A stretch of DNA of 7,806 nucleotides from Syntrophorhabdus sp. PtaB.Bin184 (GCA_002067555.1 MVQQ01000186.1:1-7806); one strand, 5' to 3'. Counted from the first letter of the stretch, positions 1 to 6,130 are shown. The notes: generated from the sequence alone by a model not told the origin. Program-made: numbers and translations.

Positions 1-586
1 GGTCCTCAAATCCTTCGAGCGGCTGTACGGACGGTACCTGAAGGGCCTCACGTGGGTGAACTTCGGAGGCGGTCATCACATAACCAGGGACGACTACGAC
101 CTGGAACGCCTGATCAGGCTCATTAATAATTTCAAGAAGAAATACGGTGTCCAGGTGTACCTGGAACCCGGTGAAGCCAGCGTCTATCATGCCGGGATGC
201 TTATCTCCACCGTTCTGGATGTTGTGAAGAACGAAATGGACATCGCCATCATGGATACCTCCGCGGAAACCCATATGCCCGACGTGCTCCTCATGCCCTA
301 CAGGCCTCACGTGATCGGTTCAGCCGAACCGCGGGTCAGGAAACACACGTATCGGCTGGCGGGGCCAAGCTGCCTGGCGGGTGATGTCGTCGGGGACTAT
401 TCCTTTGACAAGCCCCTGAGGCGGGGCACGAGGCTTCTTTTCGCCGACATGGCCCTTTACAGCATCGTCAAGAGCACGACATTCAACGGCATCGGTCTTC
501 CCGATGTAGCGGTGCTGAGAAAAGGCGGTGCGGTGGAGGTCGTCAGGCGTTTCGGTTACAGGGCTTACCGGAACAGGCAATCCTGA
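1..586 (+). CDS. nspC: Carboxynorspermidine/carboxyspermidine decarboxylase, C-terminal part
   Basis: The gene enters from the left edge; the first complete codon is at base 2 and the stop TGA is at 584-586, leaving about 194 residues, roughly the C-terminal half of a family protein. This PLP-dependent fold-III (alanine racemase/ornithine decarboxylase-like) enzyme decarboxylates carboxynorspermidine to norspermidine and carboxyspermidine to spermidine, in the cytoplasmic aspartate-semialdehyde polyamine route. Visible family marks are GGGHHITR (65-88, the phosphate-binding glycine stretch), EPGEA (164-178) and CLAGD (371-385), whose Cys is the expected catalytic residue contributed across the dimer interface, followed by the conserved DMALYSIVKSTTFNGI segment near the C-terminus. 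The PLP lysine lies upstream of the window. The partner carboxyspermidine dehydrogenase is not in view but often sits just upstream. The visible part is intact. Recognition is from motifs, and confidence is high. Confidence 0.93.
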   Translation, partial: VLKSFERLYGRYLKGLTWVNFGGGHHITRDDYDLERLIRLINNFKKKYGVQVYLEPGEASVYHAGMLISTVLDVVKNEMDIAIMDTSAETHMPDVLLMPYRPHVIGSAEPRVRKHTYRLAGPSCLAGDVVGDYSFDKPLRRGTRLLFADMALYSIVKSTTFNGIGLPDVAVLRKGGAVEVVRRFGYRAYRNRQS

Positions 587-592
587 AGGACG

Positions 593-627
593 GTCTCAGG
601 TTTCAGGTCTCATGTCTCAGGTTTCAA
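593..627. repeat. 7-base tandem repeat, five copies, consensus GTYTCAG
   Basis: Five head-to-tail heptamers follow the nspC stop: gtctcag, gtttcag, gtctcat, gtctcag and gtttcaa, at 593, 600, 607, 614 and 621. The 13-base unit gtctcaggtttca occurs exactly twice, at 593-605 and 614-626. The period is not a multiple of three and no reading frame runs through it, so this is noncoding sequence. No function can be assigned. Confidence 0.8.
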
Positions 628-707
628 GGCTCGATCGAAGGACAGTGAGTTTCAGCATGACTGGACACCGGGAAGAGGGGCCTGCTCTTTCAACTGCAAG
701 ATTCTTT

Positions 708-736
708 TTGATTTACGCATGTCGTTTTGCGATAAT
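708..736 (+). promoter_or_regulatory. Sigma70-type promoter for the REC-PAS-PAS-LuxR regulator
   Basis: TTGATT (708-713) and GATAAT (731-736) are separated by exactly 17 bases, each one or two mismatches from the consensus boxes. Transcription would start near 743, giving a leader of about 33 bases before the ATG at 776. Inferred from box similarity only. Confidence 0.55.
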
Positions 737-775
737 GAATTAATCATTTGACATTGCATGTTCACCGGAGGCTGG

Positions 776-2476
776 ATGCGTCACAGCAGGACCATTCTTC
801 TCGTGGAGAACGAGGCGAGAAACGCCTGGGCGCGCGGACGGGCGCTCGAGGAATGCGGTTACTCCGTGGTCGTCGCTGCGTCGGGTGAAGAAGCGGTGGA
901 GAAGGTCCGCTCGGGTGCCGATATCGATCTCGTCGTTGCCGACATCGACCTGGGCACCGGTATGAGCGGGCCGGAGGCGGCTCAAGCCATTATTGCCGAA
1001 AAAGACATACCCGTTCTTCTGTGTTTCCATGGCCGTTCTTTTCGACAGGACAACGCGGACAGTGCCCGGGATACGGTCTGGTACGGATGCGCCATGGCTG
1101 TGTCCGGTGAGGCCCGGCTCGAGACTTCCGTCCGGACGGTGTTGGAGGCGCACGGAGCGCGCGGAAGGATGACGGGCCGGGACGCTGCCGAAGGTGACGG
1201 AAGTGGTCGGGATAGATACCGGGCGCTCATGGACCAGGCGAGCGATGCCATCATCATCGCTGATGTGAAGGGAAATTTCCTGGAGGTCAACCGCCGCGCC
1301 GCGGAACTTCTGGGTTACACGAAGAAGGAACTGGTGGGCATGACCCCTCTCGACATCCACCCGAAGGAGGAGCGGGAGAGGGTAGCGCACCACTTCGCGG
1401 GGATAGCGGCGGGACAGATAGAGGGCCTGTACGATACCAGCGTACTGACGAAGAATGGGGACGTCATTCCCGTCGACATAACGGGTTCCCCGGTGAAGTA
1501 CGCAGGCAGGACACTGGTCCAGGGGATCTTCAGGGACATCACGGACCATAAAAGGATGGAGGAGGAGCTGAAGATGCACCGCGACCATCTTGGCAAGCTG
1601 GTCGCGGATCGCACCGCCCGGATCCGGGAGGAGGTTGCCAGGAGGAAGAAGAAGGAAGAGCAATACCTGGCCCTTGTGGAATCGGTGAGAGAGTGGATAT
1701 GGGAGACGGATGGGGATTTCGTGCACACCTATGTGAGCCCGAGAGTGTATGACGTGCTCGGGTACAGTCCCGAGGAAGTGATAGGGAAGAGCCTCTTCGA
1801 TTTCATCCCCCCGGAGGAAACGACCCGGGCCCTGCCTGTCCTGAAGGACCTCATTGCCCGGAAGCAGCCCTTTGCCGCCTTTCAGACCATGACCCGCCAC
1901 AAAGAGGGACATTCCATATATGTTCAGGCGAGTGGTATCCCCTATTTTGATGAAGCTGGAAACCTCCTCGGCTATCGCGGCAGCTGCCAGGACATCACGG
2001 AGCAGAAAAACATGATGAATGCCCTGAAGGAAAGGGAAAGGGAGCTTGTCGCGAAGTCACAGACGCTGGAAGAGGTCAACGCGGCCCTCAAGGTTCTCCT
2101 GAAGCAACGGGAAGAGGACAGGAAAGAGCTGGAAGGGAAGTTCGTTTCAAACATCAAGGAGATGATCCTTCCCTACATTCTGAAAATGCAGAAGGGCCAG
2201 CGCGACCCCAGGGTAAAGGCCTATCTCGATATAGTCACGGCCAACCTCAATGAGATCATATCTCCATTTCTCAACACCATACGGCAGCTGAACCTGACCC
2301 CCCGGGAGATCGAGGTGGCCTCCTTTATCAGGGAAGGCAGGACGACGAAGGAGATAGCCCAGATCCTCGGTGTTGCGACGAGCGCCGTCGATTCACACCG
2401 GAACAACATGAGGATCAAGCTCGGGCTCAACAAGAAAAAGATCAACCTGCGCTCCTACCTTCTGTCGCTCAAATAG
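776..2476 (+). CDS. Receiver-PAS-PAS-LuxR-type HTH transcriptional regulator
   Basis: This 566-residue cytoplasmic regulator has a receiver domain (about 5-125), PAS 1 (about 147-260), a charged coiled-coil linker (about 258-296), PAS 2 (about 297-412), a second helical linker (about 413-505) and a LuxR/GerE-type HTH (507-551: TPREIEVA, TTKEIAQ, SAVDSH, IKLGL) ending in NLRSYLLSLK. There is no histidine-kinase domain, so it looks like a one-protein sensor and DNA-binding output. Both PAS domains end in the usual DIT motif (residues 254-256 and 406-408), but no ligand can be named. In the receiver, Asp56 matches the phospho-acceptor. The acidic pair is reduced (VENE instead of VEDE or VDDE), the usual Ser/Thr region reads LLCFHG, and the expected Lys is Ala108, so phospho-switching may be impaired. 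The start at 776 is chosen because GGAGG (767-771) lies just upstream of it; the in-frame ATG at 758 has no ribosome-binding site. The stop is TAG. A shorter paralogue lies at 3667-4167. Confidence 0.88.
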   Translation: MRHSRTILLVENEARNAWARGRALEECGYSVVVAASGEEAVEKVRSGADIDLVVADIDLGTGMSGPEAAQAIIAEKDIPVLLCFHGRSFRQDNADSARDTVWYGCAMAVSGEARLETSVRTVLEAHGARGRMTGRDAAEGDGSGRDRYRALMDQASDAIIIADVKGNFLEVNRRAAELLGYTKKELVGMTPLDIHPKEERERVAHHFAGIAAGQIEGLYDTSVLTKNGDVIPVDITGSPVKYAGRTLVQGIFRDITDHKRMEEELKMHRDHLGKLVADRTARIREEVARRKKKEEQYLALVESVREWIWETDGDFVHTYVSPRVYDVLGYSPEEVIGKSLFDFIPPEETTRALPVLKDLIARKQPFAAFQTMTRHKEGHSIYVQASGIPYFDEAGNLLGYRGSCQDITEQKNMMNALKERERELVAKSQTLEEVNAALKVLLKQREEDRKELEGKFVSNIKEMILPYILKMQKGQRDPRVKAYLDIVTANLNEIISPFLNTIRQLNLTPREIEVASFIREGRTTKEIAQILGVATSAVDSHRNNMRIKLGLNKKKINLRSYLLSLK

Positions 2477-2555
2477 GACACGTTCTGTTGTATCGACACC
2501 GTCGGCGGGACAGGATGATGCGGGAAACGTGCCGGGTGACGCGGGCGGAGGGCCC

Positions 2556-3314
2556 TCAGGAGAACAGGATCGAAACGGGGACCCCTTTTTCCGTCAGTAT
2601 GTCATGGAGCTCCCGGGCAGCGGTCCTCACGCGGGGCATGGCCATGAGAGGAGCGAGCCCCGAGGAGCGAAGGAGACCCGCAACCTTGCCGGCATAATTC
2701 AGCCTGTCTATGAGGACTTCGTCGGCGGCGCCCTCGATCATCGACGCTAGGGCAGCGGGATCCATGGGAAGCAAGGGTCCCACGAACACCTAGGTCCTCA
2801 ATCCCGCATCGTGCAGGGCCTTCAGGGCTTCAACACGGGAGGCGATGGAAGGGGCCCGCGGTTCGAAGACCCGCTTCACGTCTTCCCTGTTCGTTGTTAT
2901 CGACAGGCCGACCTCCACGCGGGAGAGTTCCTTGAGAACGTCCGTGTCCCTGACGACGAGCGGGGAGCGGGTCAGGATATGGACCTCGAGAGACGAGGGA
3001 ATGAGGGCGGTCAGGCAGTCGCGCGTCAGGCAGTATCTCTTTTCCAGCGGTTGGTAGGGGTCCGTCACGGTCCCTATGAGAAGGGTGCCTCCCCTGATTC
3101 GTCTGAGTTGGCGCTGCAGGACATCGGCCACATTGGCCTTGACGTCGACGAAGTCGCCCCACGGCTCGGAGTGCCCCGTGAACTGCTTCATGAAGGCGGC
3201 GTAGCAGTACCTGCATCCGTGACCGCAACCCACGTAGGGGTTCAGGCAGTAATCGTAGCCCTCGATACCTGTCCTGGCAATTGCGTTCTTAGCTGCTATC
3301 TCACGTATGTTCAT
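2556..3314 (-). pseudogene. SPL-family radical SAM protein, interrupted by an in-frame amber codon
   Basis: On the minus strand one frame runs from ATG at 3314 to TGA at 2556-2558, 252 codons, broken only by TAG at 2790-2792. The first part (174 residues) resembles the spore photolyase-like (SPL, COG1533-type) radical SAM proteins. NPYVGCGHGCRYCYA carries the CX3CX2C 4Fe-4S/SAM site (Cys30, 34, 37). GTVTDPYQPLEKRY, ILTRSPLVVRD and VGLSITT follow in the family's order. After the stop, VFVGPLLP and DEVLIDRLNYAGK continue the same family without a frame change. In relatives I recall, the interrupted position reads about G-I-K-T-Y-x-F-I-G-P, so the TAG probably replaces a Tyr codon by one base change. 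The product of the first part alone would lack the last third of the barrel. It could be a recent pseudogene, a sequencing error, or suppressed. Even intact, the family's substrate is not established. It is convergent with the large regulator and divergent from the small one. Confidence 0.82.
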
Positions 3315-3343
3315 GATGGAGGCGTCCCTCGCTGGACCGGATC

Positions 3344-3352
3344 ATTCTATCA
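3344..3352 (-). promoter_or_regulatory. Possible extended -10 for the radical SAM gene
   Basis: The minus strand reads TGATAGAAT here, which fits a TG-N-TANAAT extended -10. Transcription would begin near 3337, about 23 bases before the ATG at 3314. No good -35 is seen about 17 bases further up, so this is a weak call. The ribosome-binding site is also poor. Confidence 0.3.
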
Positions 3353-3386
3353 CAAAACCTTCCGGGAGTCTGCGCGCCTGCGCGAG

Positions 3387-3446
3387 GCGCGCAAACGGAT
3401 CGGCCCTTCGCCGACGACCCATCCTCCCGTTTGCCCGTTTGCGCGC
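3387..3446. repeat. 12-base perfect inverted repeat in a GC-rich block
   Basis: The left arm GCGCGCAAACGG (3387-3398) is the exact reverse complement of CCGTTTGCGCGC (3435-3446), with a 36-base loop. A second possible pairing joins CTGCGCGC (3370-3377) to GCGCGCAG (3441-3448), so the right arm could switch partners. A direct repeat cccgtttg lies at 3427-3434 and 3434-3441. Further right, CCGTAG (3456-3461) can pair with CTACGG (3518-3523). There is no T run, so it is not a simple terminator. It may be a dispersed intergenic repeat or a structured RNA. Confidence 0.6.
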
Positions 3447-3566
3447 AGGGCAGACCCGTAGGCGCAAGGCGCCGACCCGTGTGCGTGAGTGCGGAGCACG
3501 AGGTTACGCTGAAAGGGCTACGGCAGGCCCGATTCACCTGATTGTCGGTTTTTTGATAAGATTTTC

Positions 3567-3597
3567 TTGACAAAGTAGCGTACCTTATATTTATATA
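3567..3597 (+). promoter_or_regulatory. Sigma70-type promoter of the short LuxR-type regulator
   Basis: A perfect TTGACA -35 (3567-3572) is followed by TTATAT after 18 bases (3591-3596) or TATATA after 19 (3592-3597). The start would fall near 3603, giving a leader of about 64 bases. The flanks are AT-rich, unlike the GC-rich block upstream. Confidence 0.6.
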
Positions 3598-3600
3598 AGG
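3583..3600. promoter_or_regulatory. Candidate operator: perfect palindrome over the -10 region
   Basis: CCTTATATTTATATAAGG consists of two exact 8-base inverted arms (3583-3590 and 3593-3600) with a 2-base centre. It covers the whole -10 region of the TTGACA promoter, so a dimeric protein bound here would block RNA polymerase. The downstream gene product is itself an HTH protein, which makes autoregulation plausible but unproven. Confidence 0.55.
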
Positions 3601-3666
3601 ACTTTGAGAGCAGCCGTAATGAACCTCGGCTTTCATCCAGTTAACGCATCATGAGAGGTGACCATC

Positions 3667-4167
3667 ATGAGATCTACAGCACCAAGCGACTCCCCGAGAA
3701 CAGCGACCGCGAGAAAGTCCGACAAGGACACGGCGATGAGAATACAGGGACTGGAAGAGACGAACGAGGCTTTGAAGATCCTCCTCGCCCGCGGAGAGGA
3801 GGACAGGAAGCTTGTTGAGGACAGGATCAAATCCAACGTGAAGGAGCTTGTCCTTCCCTACGTGGAAAAGCTCAAGCTCACAGGCCTCACCGTCGAACAG
3901 CAGACCTACCTCGAGATCATAGAGACGACGATCAAGAACGTCTTTTCATCATTCCTGCAGAAGATAACGTCGAAGCAATACCATTTTACTCCCAAGGAGA
4001 TCCAGGTGGCTACCCTGATTCGCGAGGGGAAGACGACGAAGCAGATCGCCGATATCATGAAGGTCACACGCAGTGCCATCGGACTGCATCGTCATCATAT
4101 CAGGAACAAGCTGGGCCTCGGCAAGGCGAAGGTGAACTTGAGGTCCTACCTCCTGTCCCTGCAGTAG
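3667..4167 (+). CDS. Stand-alone helical-linker plus LuxR-type HTH regulator
   Basis: This 166-residue protein has a short, polar, probably disordered N-terminus (1-24), a helical charged segment (about 25-105) and a LuxR/GerE-type HTH (107-151: TPKEIQVA, TTKQIAD, SAIGLH, RNKLGL), ending in NLRSYLLSLQ. It lacks any receiver, PAS or kinase domain. From residue 29 onward it aligns almost without gaps to residues 431-566 of the large regulator at 776-2476. Shared blocks include ALK-LL, EEDRK, SN-KE and LPY, 26 of 44 identical positions across the HTH, and the identical C-terminal block NLRSYLLSL. Recognition-helix residues differ (TRSAIGLHRHH against ATSAVDSHRNN), so DNA specificity may differ. 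The ATG at 3667 is preferred over the in-frame GTG at 3658 because GAGAGGTGA (3653-3661) sits 5 bases before it and overlaps the GTG. The stop is TAG. It is probably a DNA-binding dimer; its targets and signal are unknown. Confidence 0.85.
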   Translation: MRSTAPSDSPRTATARKSDKDTAMRIQGLEETNEALKILLARGEEDRKLVEDRIKSNVKELVLPYVEKLKLTGLTVEQQTYLEIIETTIKNVFSSFLQKITSKQYHFTPKEIQVATLIREGKTTKQIADIMKVTRSAIGLHRHHIRNKLGLGKAKVNLRSYLLSLQ

Positions 4168-4221
4168 GAACGGACTCATTTCGCGACGGCGAAGACCTGA
4201 TTATTGGCTATAATTTAGTAT

Positions 4222-4249
4222 TGCCGTGCTGTGGTTCTGTGCTATAATC
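4222..4249 (+). promoter_or_regulatory. Promoter of the gctAB operon with extended -10
   Basis: TTGCCG (4222-4227) and a consensus TATAAT (4244-4249) are 16 bases apart. TGC immediately before TATAAT makes a TG-N extended -10. Transcription would start near 4256, leaving a leader of about 95 bases. A second TATAAT at 4210-4215 has no matching -35. Confidence 0.6.
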
Positions 4250-4326
4250 AGCTTGCGAGCTTTCCACAGTGTCATATTCGACCTAAAACTGAATAGTGAT
4301 CCACCGAATCAAAGATGATCTTGAGC

Positions 4327-4336
4327 CGAATATTCG
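4327..4336. promoter_or_regulatory. 10-base palindrome CGAATATTCG in the gctA leader
   Basis: This perfect palindrome ends just before the ribosome-binding site (AGGAG at 4340-4344) of gctA. A related tattcg occurs upstream in the leader near 4274. It could be a protein site or chance; nothing else supports it. Confidence 0.3.
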
Positions 4337-4351
4337 TAAAGGAGAGAGCGA

Positions 4352-5329
4352 ATGAACAGGTATCCAGAGATCGCTGACAGGCTGATGGGTCTCGATGAGG
4401 CCGTCTCACGGTTCGTAAAGGATGGTTGCCAGCTCGCCATAGGGGGGTTCACCATAACCCGCAATCCGATGGCGGTTGCGTACGAGATCGTGCGCCAGAG
4501 GGTGAAAGACATCCACCTCGTCTGCCATTCCCACGGGCAGGCGCTCGATGTCCTTATAGGCGCGGGGTGCGTCAGGAGGCTGGAGATCGCCTACGGAGGC
4601 AACGGACGCTACGCGCCGACATGTGTCAGGTTCAAGAAGGCCGTTCAACGGTCGGAGATAGAATTCGAGGATTACTCGAACTACCAGATGTCGCTCAGGT
4701 TTCTGGCGGGCGCGCTGGGTATGCCCTTTTTGCCCACAAAATCGGGGCTCGGTTCGGACCTCATGAACTATGAAGGTTTCTCACCCGATATCAGGAAGGA
4801 GGCGAAGGTAGCGAGCAGGAAGTATGCGATGATGGACAACCCTTTCAGTGAAGAAAGGGACGAGGTGGTCCTCCTGCCCGCGCTGACTCCCGACGTCACC
4901 ATACTCCATGCCCAGTATGTCGGTGACGACGGCACGGTCCGGATCAAGGGCCTGACCTTTGCCGATATCGAACAGGCCAAGGCGGCGGACACGGTCATCA
5001 TCACCTGCGAAGATATCGTGCCGAGCTCGTTCATTCGGATGGACCCCGACCAGAACTCTTTGCCTCCTTTTTTCGTGGATGCCATAGTCAAGGCACCCTA
5101 TGGCGCTCATCCGACGGCGTGTTACGGTTTCTACGATTATGATCCGAAGCATCTAAACCTCTACCGCAAGGTGGCCGAGGACGATGCCCTCTTCAAGGGA
5201 TATCTCGATGAGTGGGTCTACGGGGTCAATTCCTGGGAGGATTATCTCGCGAAGGTGGGAATGGAGATGATCCTCAAGATCAAGGCCAATCCGGTGATCG
5301 GCTACGCGCCGGGACTCGACAGGAAATAA
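4352..5329 (+). CDS. gctA: Glutaconate CoA-transferase-type subunit A
   Basis: A 325-residue alpha subunit of a type I CoA-transferase, close in length and sequence style to Acidaminococcus fermentans GctA as I recall it. Family marks are GGF near residues 31-33, the MDNPF segment, ILHAQYVGDDGTVRI, ITCEDIVP, VDAIVKAPYGAHPTACYG (APYGAHP at 248-254) and the C-terminal EWVYG/YLAKVG region. With subunit B it would move CoA between acyl-CoA donors and a dicarboxylate such as glutaconate or 2-hydroxyglutarate in the cytoplasm. AGGAG (4340-4344) lies 7 bases before the ATG. The stop TAA is directly followed by the ribosome-binding site of subunit B, so the two genes form one operon. No hydroxyglutaryl-CoA dehydratase or glutaconyl-CoA decarboxylase gene is beside it, so the true substrate is open; ring-cleavage IpdAB-like chemistry is an alternative but resembles it less. 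Confidence 0.9.
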   Translation: MNRYPEIADRLMGLDEAVSRFVKDGCQLAIGGFTITRNPMAVAYEIVRQRVKDIHLVCHSHGQALDVLIGAGCVRRLEIAYGGNGRYAPTCVRFKKAVQRSEIEFEDYSNYQMSLRFLAGALGMPFLPTKSGLGSDLMNYEGFSPDIRKEAKVASRKYAMMDNPFSEERDEVVLLPALTPDVTILHAQYVGDDGTVRIKGLTFADIEQAKAADTVIITCEDIVPSSFIRMDPDQNSLPPFFVDAIVKAPYGAHPTACYGFYDYDPKHLNLYRKVAEDDALFKGYLDEWVYGVNSWEDYLAKVGMEMILKIKANPVIGYAPGLDRK

Positions 5330-5341
5330 GGAGGTTATCCC

Positions 5342-6127
5342 ATGATCCAATACAGCGACAATGAAATGATGGCCCTGGCGGCGGGACGCTTCATAAAGGA
5401 TGGTGATATAGTGTTCGCGGGAACGGGGGTTTCCATGCTGGCGGCGACGGCGGCGAAGAGGATCTTCGCTCCGAAGGCGGTCATATTCTTCGAGACGGGA
5501 GGCATCGACCCGTCTCTCGACGAGATACCGATGGCCGTGGCGGACCTGAGGGTCATGACGGGCACGTCGCTCAATTCCGGCCTCATAGAGGCCTTTTCCA
5601 TCGTAGGTCATCGCAAGCTGCACACCGTCGCCTTCCTGGGCGCCGCTCAGATAGACCGGTACGGGAACCTCAACACCACCTGTATCGGCGACTACTTTAA
5701 GCCGAGGACCCGTTTTTCCGGCAGCGGGGGAGCCTGTGACGTGGCCGCCTATGCATCGGGAGTGATAACATTCATGCAACATGAGAAGCGCAGATTTGTC
5801 GAGAAGCTGGACTACCTCACCAGCGTCGGCTGGTATAAGGGTGGCAACTCGCGGAAAGAACTCGGCCTGAGGCGCGGAGGCGCCCTGGCCGTTGTTACCA
5901 ACCTCGGCGTGCTCAGGTTCCACGAGGAGACGAAAGAGATGTACCTCACGGAGTATTTCCCGGGTGTCACGGTGGAGAAGATAGTGGAGAGCACCGGTTT
6001 CCCCATAGACACGTCCATGGCAGTAGAGGCGGAAAGCCCCACCCCCGGTGAACTCCAGATATTGCGCGAAGAGGTGGACCCCCAGCGCCTGATCTGCCAG
6101 GCCATCCTGGCGGCACCGCAGCGGTAA
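5342..6127 (+). CDS. gctB: Glutaconate CoA-transferase-type subunit B
   Basis: A 261-residue beta subunit of the same type I CoA-transferase. GTGVSM (residues 27-32) matches the CoA-binding turn, and FAPKAVIFFETGG places Glu51 where GctB has its catalytic Glu54, the residue that forms the enzyme glutamyl-CoA thioester. The presence of this Glu supports real transferase chemistry rather than the hydrolase-like IpdAB members, which I recall as lacking it. Further family blocks are AAQIDRYGNLNTT, GDYFKPRTRFSGSGGACD (GSGG at 127-130), MQHEKRRF and the late STGFPIDTS. A near-perfect GGAGG (5330-5334) directly after the gctA stop serves the ATG; the intergenic distance is 12 bases. The gene is complete and ends in TAA. 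It is followed by an inverted 9-base repeat block. Confidence 0.9.
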   Translation: MIQYSDNEMMALAAGRFIKDGDIVFAGTGVSMLAATAAKRIFAPKAVIFFETGGIDPSLDEIPMAVADLRVMTGTSLNSGLIEAFSIVGHRKLHTVAFLGAAQIDRYGNLNTTCIGDYFKPRTRFSGSGGACDVAAYASGVITFMQHEKRRFVEKLDYLTSVGWYKGGNSRKELGLRRGGALAVVTNLGVLRFHEETKEMYLTEYFPGVTVEKIVESTGFPIDTSMAVEAESPTPGELQILREEVDPQRLICQAILAAPQR

Positions 6128-6130
6128 AGA

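Larger units (their letters stand above)
3315..3666. other. 352-base divergent intergenic region, no gene seen
   Basis: This gap separates the minus-strand radical SAM gene from the plus-strand short regulator. Three zones are visible: a short leader for the radical SAM gene (3315-3360), a very GC-rich inverted-repeat block (about 3365-3530), and an AT-rich promoter/operator zone (about 3541-3600) followed by the regulator leader. Open frames of 87 and 111 codons cross it on the two strands, but they overlap each other, have low-complexity composition and show no family I recognise, so I do not call them genes. Confidence 0.6.

Noticed and set aside
593..627. CRISPR-like array
   Set aside because: The units are 7 bases with no spacers, and no cas gene is present.
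758..775. Upstream in-frame ATG at 758 as start of the large regulator
   Set aside because: It has no ribosome-binding site, and the GGAGG for the ATG at 776 would lie inside the coding sequence. The receiver domain begins right after 776.
1526..1680. Histidine-kinase phosphoacceptor helix in the large regulator
   Set aside because: The segment is a charged coiled coil between PAS domains. There is no H-box and no ATPase domain, and the protein ends in a LuxR HTH.
740..1912. Long open frame on the minus strand (390 codons)
   Set aside because: It is antisense to the receiver-PAS-PAS gene, shows no recognisable domain, and arises from high-GC codon bias opposite a real gene.
2790..2792. Definite pyrrolysine codon
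   Set aside because: There is no pyl gene in view, TAG ends two other genes here, and the family residue at this site is probably Tyr. It is kept only as one option in the findings.
3528..3554. Hairpin plus T6 before the short regulator's promoter as terminator
   Set aside because: The stem is about 5 pairs including a wobble, with a 10-base loop, and no plus-strand gene upstream needs terminating.
3301..3636. 111-codon minus-strand frame across the divergent gap
   Set aside because: It covers the palindromic promoter and the GC-rich repeat block, is low in complexity, and lacks any family resemblance or ribosome-binding site I can support.
3658..3660. GTG at 3658 as start of the short regulator
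   Set aside because: It lies inside the best Shine-Dalgarno sequence (GAGAGGTGA), which is well spaced for the ATG at 3667.
4180..4193. Small hairpin TTCGC-GACG-GCGAA after the short regulator as terminator
   Set aside because: It has only 5 base pairs and no T run after it.
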